From assembly GCF_900156285.1 (NCBI RefSeq), contig NZ_FTNC01000001.1:248001-312000 (forward strand): DNA of 64,000 nt. Reading direction: 5' to 3'. Source of the DNA: Halanaerobium kushneri (GTDB taxonomy: Bacteria > Bacillota > Halanaerobiia > Halanaerobiales > Halanaerobiaceae). Shown one piece after another: positions 8,283-17,373 of this stretch (its first letter is position 1; each line of letters begins with the position of its first letter). Position numbers and translations under genes: made by a program. The notes beneath the pieces are model-generated. The model was not told the DNA's origin. It worked only from the letters and a program-made list of their open reading frames with translations, and made no database searches.

Positions 8283-9503
8283 TTAATCCAGTTTTTCTAG
8301 CTCTTCAGAATCTTCTTCGACTTCAGCTTCGGTATTAGCCTTAGATTTTTCAGCTGCTTCAGTCTCTATTTCATTCTGATCTAATTCCTCATTACTTTCT
8401 TCAAACTCATCTAAACTCTCTGCCAGTTCGGCCGCACTCTGTTCAATCTCCTCAATATTTTCAGGTTCTGCTTCAACTTCAGATTCCTTTTTAATATCAA
8501 CTTTCCAACCAGTTAACTTTGCAGCCAGGCGGGCGTTCTGACCTTCTTTACCTATTGCAAGAGAAAGCTGAAAATCTGGAACAACAACCTCTGCAATCTT
8601 TTCTGATTTATTAATATTAACACTAACTACCTCAGCCGGATTTAAGGCATTGGCAACAAAAACTTCAGGATTATCATCCCACTTAACTATATCAATTTTC
8701 TCATTGTTTAACTGATCTACAACTGCCTGAACCCTCATTCCCTTTGGACCAACACAGGCTCCAACAGGATCAACCTGACTGTCAGAACTGCTTACTGCCA
8801 TTTTAGAACGCTGACCAGCTTCTCTGGCTACAGCTTTAATCTCCACAAGTCCCTGGAAAATTTCCGGAACTTCAATTTCAAAAAGTCTTTTTAAAAGTCC
8901 AGGATGAGTTCTGGATACCAAAATTCTTGGACCTTTATTTGTAGTGCTTACTTCAACTACATAGAGTTTAATTCTTTCTCCAATTTCATATCTTTCGCCA
9001 GCAATCTGCTCAGATGGTGGCAGTAAAGCTTCAGTTTTCCCCATATCTATTAGTATATTATCATTATGGAAACGCTGAATAGTACCTGTTATCAGATCAT
9101 CTTCTTTTTCTTTATACTGATCAAAAATTACATCCCTCTCTGCTTCTCTGATTCTCTGCATTACAACCTGTTTTGCTGTCTGGGCTGCAATTCTACCAAA
9201 GTTTGCAGGTGTAACCTCTATCTCAACAATATCTCCAATATCATATTTGCTGTCTATATTTTCAGCTTCCGCTAAAGCAATCTCGCTATTTTTATTTTCA
9301 ACTTCTTCTACAACTTCTTTACGAGAAAAGACTTTAACTTCTCCTGCTTCTGCAGAAATTTCAATTCTAACATTATCTTTAGAACCAAAATCTTTTTTAT
9401 AGGCAGAAACCAGTGCTGTTTCAATGGCCTCTAATAATACATCTTTAGAAATACCTTTATCCTTTTCTATATCATCCAGGGCCTGAATGAATTCTAGATT
9501 CAT
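8283..9503 (-). CDS. nusA: Transcription termination/antitermination factor NusA
   Basis: A 406-residue RNA polymerase-associated factor for pausing, termination and antitermination. Order: N-terminal polymerase-binding domain (1-125), S1 domain (about 130-200, with ITGTIQRFHNDNILIDMG), then two KH domains containing VGPKGMRVQAVV and AIGKEGQNARLAA. Bacillus NusA ends soon after the KH domains (371 residues). Here a further stretch of about 65 residues, almost all Glu, Asp, Ser and Ala, follows residue 340. It does not look like the NusA acidic repeats of proteobacteria and is probably disordered. It lies 18 bases after rimP, as usual. Confidence 0.97.
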   Translation of the reverse strand: MNLEFIQALDDIEKDKGISKDVLLEAIETALVSAYKKDFGSKDNVRIEISAEAGEVKVFSRKEVVEEVENKNSEIALAEAENIDSKYDIGDIVEIEVTPANFGRIAAQTAKQVVMQRIREAERDVIFDQYKEKEDDLITGTIQRFHNDNILIDMGKTEALLPPSEQIAGERYEIGERIKLYVVEVSTTNKGPRILVSRTHPGLLKRLFEIEVPEIFQGLVEIKAVAREAGQRSKMAVSSSDSQVDPVGACVGPKGMRVQAVVDQLNNEKIDIVKWDDNPEVFVANALNPAEVVSVNINKSEKIAEVVVPDFQLSLAIGKEGQNARLAAKLTGWKVDIKKESEVEAEPENIEEIEQSAAELAESLDEFEESNEELDQNEIETEAAEKSKANTEAEVEEDSEELEKLD

Positions 9504-9521
9504 ATTTTTCCCCCCTCAAAT

Positions 9522-9983
9522 TTAAATTTCAAAAGTTAAATTAGCTCTTGCTACCAGACTGTAATCAATAGATATCTCCTGCTTATCAGCCAAAATCAAT
9601 ATTATTTTATCCTTTTCAAAATCTTTCAAAGTACCTATAAACTCTTTTTTTCCATTAATCTTTTTAAAAGTTTTAACCGCAATTAACTCTCCCTTAAAAC
9701 GCTCAAAATCCTCTTCCGTTTTAAGTGGCCTTTCCAGCCCGGGAGATGAAACCTCTAATATATAACTTTTATCAATTGGATCTTCTTCATCCAGAATTAC
9801 ACTTAAGGCTCTGCTGACTTTTTCGCATTCTTCTATAGTTAAATCACCATCTTTATTTTCAAGAAAAATACGTAAAATCCAGTTACTACCTTCTTTTAAA
9901 AATTCAACATCAACCAGGTTTAATTCTTCACTATGGGCAATAGGAAGTACAAAATCGGTTACTGTTTCAGCAACTTTCCCCAA
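9522..9983 (-). CDS. rimP: Ribosome maturation factor RimP
   Basis: A 153-residue 30S maturation factor. The N-terminal domain has NLVDVEFLKEGSNWILRIF and the conserved SSPGLERPLK block; the C-terminal SH3-like barrel follows. The longest frame would start at a GTG at 9992 that abuts the ribosome-binding site. A TTG at 9983 is eight bases downstream of the AGAGGGG and gives a product beginning MGKVAETV, lining up with the usual MSKVTELV start, so that start is used here. It heads the rimP-to-pnp operon and is preceded by a promoter and a hairpin terminator. Confidence 0.93.
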   Translation of the reverse strand: MGKVAETVTDFVLPIAHSEELNLVDVEFLKEGSNWILRIFLENKDGDLTIEECEKVSRALSVILDEEDPIDKSYILEVSSPGLERPLKTEEDFERFKGELIAVKTFKKINGKKEFIGTLKDFEKDKIILILADKQEISIDYSLVARANLTFEI

Positions 9984-10040
9984 ATAAGACACCCCTCTTT
10001 CTTAAATATTTAATTTTTATTAAAAATTACCTAAACTATA

Positions 10041-10070
10041 ATAAAAGAGTGGGAAGACACCCCCACTCCT
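10041..10070 (-). terminator. Hairpin terminator upstream of rimP (polC terminator or rimP attenuator)
   Basis: On the minus strand GAGTGGG and CCCACTC (10047-10068) form a seven-bp stem with an eight-base loop, followed by TTTTATTAT. It stands after polC and the rimP promoter but before rimP, so it may end polC transcripts, attenuate the rimP operon, or both. Confidence 0.75.
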
Positions 10071-10110
10071 AAAATCAACATTAGTATTTATCAGAACTCT
10101 TTCCTTTATA

Positions 10111-10139
10111 ATTCTATCACAGCTTATTTGGACTTGCAA
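10111..10139 (-). promoter_or_regulatory. Probable sigma-A promoter of the rimP-nusA-infB operon
   Basis: TTGCAA and TAGAAT are spaced by 17 bases on the minus strand. The start point would be near 10104, roughly 35 bases before the hairpin at 10047-10068 and 120 bases before rimP. Confidence 0.65.
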
Positions 10140-10237
10140 GTTTTTAATGGTACCGGGTTCTCGTAAATATTGAATACATTATTAAATCATTTATTTTAAT
10201 TTAAGATCAATATTTTCAGGTGTCCAGTAACAATAAT

Positions 10238-13200
10238 TTAAAACAAAGAGAGCTGGTTCCGTTCTGGCATACCTTCCAGGGAACCGTGTTCTCTCAATAC
10301 TTCAATAACTGTTGAGGTAAGAGAAGTTCTATTTGACAACTCCTCAATTGAGGTGAAATCTGATTTCTGTCTTTCAATTACAACACTTTCAGCAGCACTG
10401 CCACCAAGTCCCTGCAGACTGATCAGCGGTGCTAGAAGTTTATTTTCATCTTTTTTGATAAAGTGATCTGCCTCAGATTCATAAATGTCAACTGGCAAAA
10501 ATTCAATTCCTCTCATCATAGCTTCCAGTACAATTCTTAAAACAGTAAGAGTCCCACTTTCTTTAGCTGTCATGTCATTCCCCAGTGCTTCCAGCTCTTC
10601 TATTTTATTAACAACCTTTTCTCTACCATTACAGGCAAGCTGAGCATCAAAATCATCAGCTTTAATCGAAAAATAAGCAGTATAGAAAGCAGCCGGATGA
10701 TGGACTTTAAAATAGGCAATTCTATAAGCCATTGTTACATAAGCAGCAGCATGTGCCTTGGGAAACATATATTTAATCTTCTTACAGGAATCTATATACC
10801 AGTCAGGAACATTATTTCCCCGCATTGCTTCTTCCTCTTCTTCTGTCAGTCCCTTACCTTTTCGAACATGTTCCATAATCCAGAAGGCTGTTGAAGGTTC
10901 AACTCCTCGCTGAAGAAGATAATTCATTATGTCATCACGAACTGAAATAACTTCTGCCAGTTCTGCTTTATCATCTCTTATTAAATCCTGAGCATTATTT
11001 AACCAGACATCAGTACCGTGCGAAAGCCCACTAATACGAACTAATTCTGCAAAAGTAGTGGGTCTTGTGTCACGTAACATTTGTTGAACAAACGAAGTAC
11101 CAAATTCGGGAATTCCTAAAGTCCCTATGTCAGTTCCCAGCAGTTCAGGATCAACCCCCAGAATATCAGTACCAGAAAAAATGCTCATTGTATCCGGATC
11201 ATCAAGTGGTATATCCTGTGGTTCAATACCGGTCATATCCTGCAGCAATCTGAGTGAAGTCGGATCATCATGCCCAAGTAAATCAAGCTTAAGTATCCGA
11301 CCACTAATTGAATGATAATCAAAGTGAGTTGTTCTAATATCGGTATCCTGATCATTGGCTGGATGTTGAATTGGACTAAAATCAAAAATGCTATTTGCCT
11401 TCGGTACAATCATTAATCCACCTGGATGCTGACCAGTAGTTCTGCGAACACCTGTGCAGCCTGCTACAAGTCGATCAATTTCTGCTCTTTTAACTTCCAT
11501 CCCTTTATCATCAAGGTAATTTTTAACAAAACCAAATGCAGTCCGATCTGCAATTGTAGAAATCGTACCGGCTTTATAGACATAATCTCTACCAAAAAAT
11601 TCTTCAGTGTATTTATGAATTTTGCCCTGATATTCACCAGAAAAGTTCAAATCAATATCAGGTACCTTATCTCCTTTAAAGCCCATGAATACTTCAAAAG
11701 GAATATCAAAACCATCTTTAATATATTCAGTCCCACAGTCAGGACAGATTTTGTCCGGTAAATCAACTCCAGTTCCTATTGATCCATCGGTAATAAACTC
11801 ATGCTTTGAACACTGAGGACAGCGATAATGAGGTGGCAGGGGATTAACCTCTGTAATTTCGGTCATTGTCGCCACAAAAGAAGAACCAACTGAACCTCTT
11901 GATCCCACCAAATATCCATCTTCCAGTGATTTTTTAACAAGTTTATGCGCAATTAAATAAATAACTGCAAAACCATTTTCAATAATTGAAGAAAGTTCTT
12001 TTTCCAGCCTGTCAATTACTAATTGTGGTAACTCTTTACCGTAAAACTGATGTGCCCGTTCATAGGACATATTTCTGATTTCTGCTTCTGCTCCCTCAAT
12101 CTCTGGAGTAAATAATCCGTCAGGAATTGGTTTAATTTTACTAATCTGCTCAGCAATTTTATTTGGATTTTCCACTACAATTTCTCGAGCAGTATTTTCT
12201 CCAAAATAAGAAAACTCTTTTAACATCTCCTCAGTTGTCCGGTAATAAATTGGAGGTTGCTGATCAGCATCATTAAAACCCTGACCTGTCTGCAAAATTT
12301 CTCTAAAAATACTATCTTTCGGATCCAGAAAATGAGAATCAGTTGTTGCCACAACAGGCTTATTTAATTCCTGCCCCAGCTGATAGATTTTTCTGTTTAT
12401 CTCTTTAAGATCATCTCTTGAATTAACCTTATCAGGAATCAAAAATTGATTATTCCCCAGCGGCTGCAACTCCAGATAATCATAAAGTTTTGCTACTTTC
12501 TTTATTTCATTTCGAGGCCTATTATTAACAAAAGCTTTATAAATCTGGCCTGCTTCACAGGCCGAACCTATAATTAATCCATTCCGGTGCTGTAAAAGTA
12601 CACTCTTTAAAATCCTTGGTTTTTTATAGAAATTATTTAAATGAGAAATAGAAATTAATTTATAAAGATTTTTAAGCCCCTTTTTATTTTTGGCAAGAAT
12701 AACGGCATGGAAAGGTCTTAAATCTTTCCAGTCAATCTTAGAAATATAATTATTGATCTGATCTAGATTTTCTGAACCATCCTCTTTAATAATCTCCAGT
12801 AAATGAGAAAGTATCTCTGCTGTTGCCGCCGCATCATCAAGTGCCCGGTGATGATTTTCAAGATCAACTCCAAAATATTTAGCCAGAGTATTCAGTTTAT
12901 GATTTTTACTATCTTTAACAAGAGCTCTGGACAGACCCAGTGTATCAAGCACTGTATAATCATCTTTTTTAATTTCTAAACTTTCCAGGGCTGTTCGAAT
13001 AAAACCATAATCAAAATCTGCATTATGAGCTACCAGGACCCCAGATTCAACAAAGTCAACAAATTGATTAATTACTGTCTTTAAATCAGGTGCATCAGCT
13101 ATCATACTGCTGTTAATTCCTGTTATTTCAGTAATTTTTGCTGGAATTTTCACTCCAGGATTGATAAATGATTTGAATTCATCAATTTTTTTCCCATTTT

Positions 13201-14461
13201 TAATTTTAACAGCACCAATTTCAATAATTTCGTGCTGGGAGGGATTTAAACCTGTAGTCTCTAAATCAAAAACTATAAATTCTGTTTCATCTAAATGAGA
13301 GGAATAAGGATTATTAACAATCGGTTCTCCATCATCTACAAGATATGCTTCAACACCATAAATTATTTTTACACCATACTTTTCTCCAGCTGAATAAGCA
13401 TCTGGAAAAGCCTGAACAACTCCATGATCAGTAATTGCAATTGCTTTATGACCCCAGTCCCCCGCTCTTTTAACTACATCTTTAACATTAATAACAGAAT
13501 CCATGGCACTCATCTGAGTATGGAGATGCAGTTCAACTCTTTTTTTCTCAGCTTTATCCTGTCTGGTCTCTTTTTCCAGAGGGATCAGATCATTAAATAT
13601 AATTCCCCATTCCTTGCTGTAAGGATCAAAGCTCACCTTACCCCTGATTTTTAAATGCTGACCTTTATTTAAACCATCTAAAAAATCATCTTTCTTATCA
13701 GTAAAAGTTTTAGCTGATATCGAGCTGTCATAATCTGTTATTTTTAAGATATACAGATAACTGCCCTTTCTGGTCTGGCGAACATCAATATCGAAAAGAT
13801 CAGCTTCAACAATAACCGAAGGAATTTCTGTATCTAATTCTACCAGATCATGGGTCTTCTGACCTCTAATAACTCTGCCATAGCGATTTTTATTCTTTCG
13901 TTTACGACCAGAGTGAGAGCTGCCACCTCCCGAACTTCTCCCCTGAGAATAGTTTTGAGCTGGAGGAGCAGTCCTTTCTGAACGCTGCTTAAACTTAGCA
14001 GGATCTGATTTTTCTTCTATTTCCGGCAAAAAATCTCCATTATGAACACTGACTTTTTTTATTTCATCTAAATATCTGCTCAAATTGTTTTCTAAAAAAG
14101 CAATTACTTTTGGCTGTGCCAGCTTTTTCTGAGCCATTTTTGTTTCTACTTTAATTTTCACTTCCCGCTCTTCTAAAAAAAGCTGAGCTCTTTTTAACCA
14201 GTTATTAGAAAAAGAGAAATAGACCTCAAAATTTGCAATTATTTGAGGCCAGATTAAAAATAATTCTTCCTCCAAAGAAAGATCCGAAATGATTTTTAGC
14301 TGAAAATCATTCTGCTCTAGAGGGATTTTTCTTTTTATTTCAGCCTCTGCAGCAGCTGATTTTTCAGTTTCTGTAATACAGTAAATAATACTATCTTCCT
14401 GATTATAAACTAAATATTTATATAGATTTGATTTTTCTCTTAAGATTACTGCCTTTGTCAT
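10238..14461 (-). CDS. polC: DNA polymerase III alpha subunit, PolC type
   Basis: A 1407-residue replicative polymerase of the Firmicute PolC class. An OB fold (about 215-300) precedes a PHP domain that is split by a DEDDh proofreading exonuclease (FDLETTGL near 398, HNADFDYGFI, HRALDDAAATAEI). The polymerase core contains GSRGSVGSSFVA, a zinc knuckle (CPQC and later CPDCG) and the catalytic PDIDLNFSGEYQ. Helix-hairpin-helix segments close the protein. This built-in exonuclease separates PolC from DnaE. The ATG follows GAAGGAGT. It sits 31 bases after proS, the standard neighbour, and is followed by a 254-base gap with the rimP promoter. Confidence 0.98.
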   Translation of the reverse strand: MTKAVILREKSNLYKYLVYNQEDSIIYCITETEKSAAAEAEIKRKIPLEQNDFQLKIISDLSLEEELFLIWPQIIANFEVYFSFSNNWLKRAQLFLEEREVKIKVETKMAQKKLAQPKVIAFLENNLSRYLDEIKKVSVHNGDFLPEIEEKSDPAKFKQRSERTAPPAQNYSQGRSSGGGSSHSGRKRKNKNRYGRVIRGQKTHDLVELDTEIPSVIVEADLFDIDVRQTRKGSYLYILKITDYDSSISAKTFTDKKDDFLDGLNKGQHLKIRGKVSFDPYSKEWGIIFNDLIPLEKETRQDKAEKKRVELHLHTQMSAMDSVINVKDVVKRAGDWGHKAIAITDHGVVQAFPDAYSAGEKYGVKIIYGVEAYLVDDGEPIVNNPYSSHLDETEFIVFDLETTGLNPSQHEIIEIGAVKIKNGKKIDEFKSFINPGVKIPAKITEITGINSSMIADAPDLKTVINQFVDFVESGVLVAHNADFDYGFIRTALESLEIKKDDYTVLDTLGLSRALVKDSKNHKLNTLAKYFGVDLENHHRALDDAAATAEILSHLLEIIKEDGSENLDQINNYISKIDWKDLRPFHAVILAKNKKGLKNLYKLISISHLNNFYKKPRILKSVLLQHRNGLIIGSACEAGQIYKAFVNNRPRNEIKKVAKLYDYLELQPLGNNQFLIPDKVNSRDDLKEINRKIYQLGQELNKPVVATTDSHFLDPKDSIFREILQTGQGFNDADQQPPIYYRTTEEMLKEFSYFGENTAREIVVENPNKIAEQISKIKPIPDGLFTPEIEGAEAEIRNMSYERAHQFYGKELPQLVIDRLEKELSSIIENGFAVIYLIAHKLVKKSLEDGYLVGSRGSVGSSFVATMTEITEVNPLPPHYRCPQCSKHEFITDGSIGTGVDLPDKICPDCGTEYIKDGFDIPFEVFMGFKGDKVPDIDLNFSGEYQGKIHKYTEEFFGRDYVYKAGTISTIADRTAFGFVKNYLDDKGMEVKRAEIDRLVAGCTGVRRTTGQHPGGLMIVPKANSIFDFSPIQHPANDQDTDIRTTHFDYHSISGRILKLDLLGHDDPTSLRLLQDMTGIEPQDIPLDDPDTMSIFSGTDILGVDPELLGTDIGTLGIPEFGTSFVQQMLRDTRPTTFAELVRISGLSHGTDVWLNNAQDLIRDDKAELAEVISVRDDIMNYLLQRGVEPSTAFWIMEHVRKGKGLTEEEEEAMRGNNVPDWYIDSCKKIKYMFPKAHAAAYVTMAYRIAYFKVHHPAAFYTAYFSIKADDFDAQLACNGREKVVNKIEELEALGNDMTAKESGTLTVLRIVLEAMMRGIEFLPVDIYESEADHFIKKDENKLLAPLISLQGLGGSAAESVVIERQKSDFTSIEELSNRTSLTSTVIEVLREHGSLEGMPERNQLSLF

Positions 14462-14492
14462 TAAATACTCCTTCCAGATGAAAAATTAAAAC

Positions 14493-16199
14493 TTAAGAGA
14501 TATCTGCAAAAAGTTTTTCTACCTCTTTTTCCAGATTATCAAGTTCAATTTCTAACTTCTTATTATTCTCTCTAATCATTGCCTCCACTACACCATTTTC
14601 TAAAGATCGTGAACCAATTGTTAGACGTAATGGAATTCCAATTAATTCTGAGTCGTTAAATTTAACTCCAGCTCTTTCGCTGCGGTCATCAATTAGAACT
14701 TCCCAACCCTGAGCTTTTAAGTTTTGATAAATTTCCTCAGATTTTTCCTGAACCTGATCATCATTACCCAGAGGCAGAATAATTATTTGATAAGGAGCAA
14801 TTGCTTTTGGCCACTTAATACCATACTGATCATTATTCTGCTCAATCGCTGCAGCAACCAGTCTGGTTATACCAATTCCATAACTGCCCATTACAATCGG
14901 CTGGGCTTTTCCATTTTCATCAAGGTAATTGGCTCCCATATTTTCGCTATATTTGGTTCCCAATTTGAAAATATGACCAACCTCAATTCCATCTTTGATA
15001 TTTAATTTACCCTGGTCACATTTTGGACATCGTTCCCCACCTCTTACAGAGCGAAGATCTGTAAATGCCTCTACTTCAAAATCTCTGCCAGCCTTAACCT
15101 GTTTTAGATGGTAATCTTTTTCGTTTGCTCCAACAACTGCTCCCGACATATTTTTTAGCCTTTGATCAGCAACAATTCGTACATTGTTCAGATTTACAGG
15201 TCCAATGAAACCGGCAACACTGTTAAAGAGCTCTGCAAACTCTTCCTCTTCAGCAGCCCGCAGTTCATTTGCCTGTAGATAGTTTGTTAATTTAATTTCA
15301 TTTAGTTCATCTTCACCAGAGACCAGAGCTAAAACAGCTTCGCCATCAGCCACCATAGCAACCGCCTTAATCATTTTAGCAGCTGGAACCTCTAAATATT
15401 CCTCCAGCTCACTGATAGTTTTTATCTCTGGAGTATGTATTTTTTCTAATTCAGCTTCAACTTCAAAATCTATATCTGTTTTTTTAGAAGTAGCTCTTTC
15501 CACATTGGCAGCATAGTCACAGTGGCTGCAGAAGGCTATCTCATCCTCACCAGAATCAGCCAGCACCATAAATTCATGTGAGTCTTTACCACCCATAGCA
15601 CCAGTATCAGCCTCGACTGCAACTGCTTCCAAGCCACATTCAGCAAAAATTCTTTCATAAGCATCATACATTGCCTGATAGCTTTGATCAAGTCCCTGAT
15701 AATCGGTATCCAGGCTATAAGCATCTTTCATAATAAATTCTCGTCCCCGCATTACCCCAAAACGTGGTCTAATTTCATCTCTGACCTTAGTCTGAATCTG
15801 ATATAAATTAAGAGGAAGATCCTTATATGATCTAACTTCATCCCGTACCAGATCAGTTACTACTTCCTCGTGAGTTGGTCCAAGACAATATTCTCTGGAC
15901 TTTCGATCATTAAATTTAATCATTAATGGTCCAAATTTATCCCAGCGTTTAGAATCTTTCCAGATTTCCGAAGTCTGCATAATAGGGAGCAGCACTTCCT
16001 GTGCCTCACTGTTGTCCATATGTTTTCTGGTTATTTTTTCAATTTTTTTAATTACTCGATAACCCAGCGGTAGATAAGAATAGATTCCGGAAGAATGTTT
16101 TCTCATCATTCCGGCCCTCAACATCAATTTATGACTAATAACCTCAGCCTCAGCTGGATCTTCTTTTAACGTTGGTAAATACAATTTTGACATGCGCAT
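14493..16199 (-). CDS. proS: Prolyl-tRNA synthetase, bacterial type with editing domain
   Basis: A 568-residue class II synthetase that charges tRNA-Pro. Motif 2 is seen in LGPTHEEVVTDLV with REFIMKDAYSLD, motif 3 in GSYGIGITRLVAA. Between them an insertion (about 220-400) is the cis-editing domain that clears Ala-tRNA-Pro, and a C-terminal anticodon-binding domain follows. The longest frame begins seven codons earlier, but its AGGAG lies inside that extension. The ATG at 16199 (MRMSKLYLPT) is eight bases after this site and is preferred. Neighbours are ispG and polC. No T-box leader is seen upstream. Confidence 0.97.
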   Translation of the reverse strand: MRMSKLYLPTLKEDPAEAEVISHKLMLRAGMMRKHSSGIYSYLPLGYRVIKKIEKITRKHMDNSEAQEVLLPIMQTSEIWKDSKRWDKFGPLMIKFNDRKSREYCLGPTHEEVVTDLVRDEVRSYKDLPLNLYQIQTKVRDEIRPRFGVMRGREFIMKDAYSLDTDYQGLDQSYQAMYDAYERIFAECGLEAVAVEADTGAMGGKDSHEFMVLADSGEDEIAFCSHCDYAANVERATSKKTDIDFEVEAELEKIHTPEIKTISELEEYLEVPAAKMIKAVAMVADGEAVLALVSGEDELNEIKLTNYLQANELRAAEEEEFAELFNSVAGFIGPVNLNNVRIVADQRLKNMSGAVVGANEKDYHLKQVKAGRDFEVEAFTDLRSVRGGERCPKCDQGKLNIKDGIEVGHIFKLGTKYSENMGANYLDENGKAQPIVMGSYGIGITRLVAAAIEQNNDQYGIKWPKAIAPYQIIILPLGNDDQVQEKSEEIYQNLKAQGWEVLIDDRSERAGVKFNDSELIGIPLRLTIGSRSLENGVVEAMIRENNKKLEIELDNLEKEVEKLFADIS

Positions 16200-16262
16200 T
16201 CTAATCACTCCTATTTCCAATCTATAAATATATTTTGTCTTCTAAAAGTTTTCTAATATATT

Positions 16263-17315
16263 TTAAAGTTTTTTGATTTCTTGCATTAATTCTGCTAAAA
16301 GTTGATCTTCTTTTACTTTTTTTATAATCTTTCCTTCTTTAAAAATCAAGCCTTCTTCTATACCACCGGCAACACCTATATCAGCTTCTTTTGCCTCTCC
16401 CGGACCATTAACAGCACAACCCATCACTGCAACTGTAATCTCTTTATCTATCTTCAACAGCTCTTTTTCAATTTTTTCTGCCAGAGCTATTAAATCAATA
16501 TTTGTACGGCCACAGGTTGGGCAAGAAATTATTTCAACTCCTTTTTTTCTAAGCTCCAGTGATTTTAAGATCTGCCAACCAACCCTCACTTCTTCAATGG
16601 GATCACCGGTCAAAGAAACTCTCAATGTGTCACCATAGCCCTGAGTTAAAAGAGAAGCAATACCTGCTGCTGATTTAATTGTTCCCCGCCAGGGGGTCCC
16701 AGATTCTGTAATTCCAATATGAAACGGGTAATCAACTTTTTCAGCCATCAAACTGTAAGCCCTGATCGTTGTGGAGATGTGACTTGATTTCAATGAAATC
16801 ACTATATCTCTAAAATCATTTTCCTCCAGGATTTTAACATTTCTCAGAGCACTTTCCACCATTGCCTCAGCAGTAGGTCCACCATATTTTTTCAGCAGTT
16901 CTTTTTTAATTGATCCGGAATTACTGCCTACTCTAATTGGTATCTGATTTTTTTTGCAGGCCAGCGCAACTTCCTGTACCCGCTGATTACTTCCTATATT
17001 TCCTGGATTAATTCTCAGTGCATCAACACCATTTTCAACAGCCATTAAGGCCAATCTGTAGTCAAAATGGATATCAGCAACTAGAGGAATATTAATTTTA
17101 GATTTTATCTTTGAAAGCGCTCGAGCAGCCTTTTTATCGGGCACTGCAACCCTAATAATCTCACATCCAACTGCTTCCAGTTCCTTGATCTGCTTTACAG
17201 TTGCTTCTACATTCTCTGTTTTAGTATTGCACATTGACTGCACAGAAACTGGTGCTTCTCCTCCTACAGGTTGTTCAGCAAAATTCACAACTCGAGTTTT
17301 TCTTCTATTATACAT
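16263..17315 (-). CDS. ispG: 4-hydroxy-3-methylbut-2-en-1-yl diphosphate synthase (flavodoxin)
   Basis: A 350-residue [4Fe-4S] enzyme converting methylerythritol cyclodiphosphate to HMBPP, the penultimate step of the MEP isoprenoid pathway. The TIM-barrel half starts RRKTRVVNFA and holds VQSMCNT and DIHFDYRLA. The C-terminal half holds the cluster ligands SCPTCGRT and GCAVNGPGEA. Length fits the short bacterial form. It lies between rseP and proS, as in many Clostridia, in the same run as dxr and uppS, which supply the same pathway and consume its product. Confidence 0.97.
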   Translation of the reverse strand: MYNRRKTRVVNFAEQPVGGEAPVSVQSMCNTKTENVEATVKQIKELEAVGCEIIRVAVPDKKAARALSKIKSKINIPLVADIHFDYRLALMAVENGVDALRINPGNIGSNQRVQEVALACKKNQIPIRVGSNSGSIKKELLKKYGGPTAEAMVESALRNVKILEENDFRDIVISLKSSHISTTIRAYSLMAEKVDYPFHIGITESGTPWRGTIKSAAGIASLLTQGYGDTLRVSLTGDPIEEVRVGWQILKSLELRKKGVEIISCPTCGRTNIDLIALAEKIEKELLKIDKEITVAVMGCAVNGPGEAKEADIGVAGGIEEGLIFKEGKIIKKVKEDQLLAELMQEIKKL

Positions 17316-17373
17316 AATCCACCTCTGTAAGTTAGCATTGATAAATTTAAATAATTTTCAACTTCAATTTTGC

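Noticed and set aside
9998-10100. A 16-codon leader frame (MLILGVGVSSHSF...) running through the hairpin upstream of rimP
   Set aside because: No ribosome-binding site at a usable distance and no run of regulatory codons, so a leader-peptide attenuator is not supported.
11065-11761. Several plus-strand frames of 60 to 110 codons opposite polC
   Set aside because: All lie wholly inside the conserved polymerase core on the other strand and show no family features.
16200-16262. T-box leader upstream of proS
   Set aside because: The gap after ispG's downstream neighbour is only about 60 bases and holds no T-box sequence.
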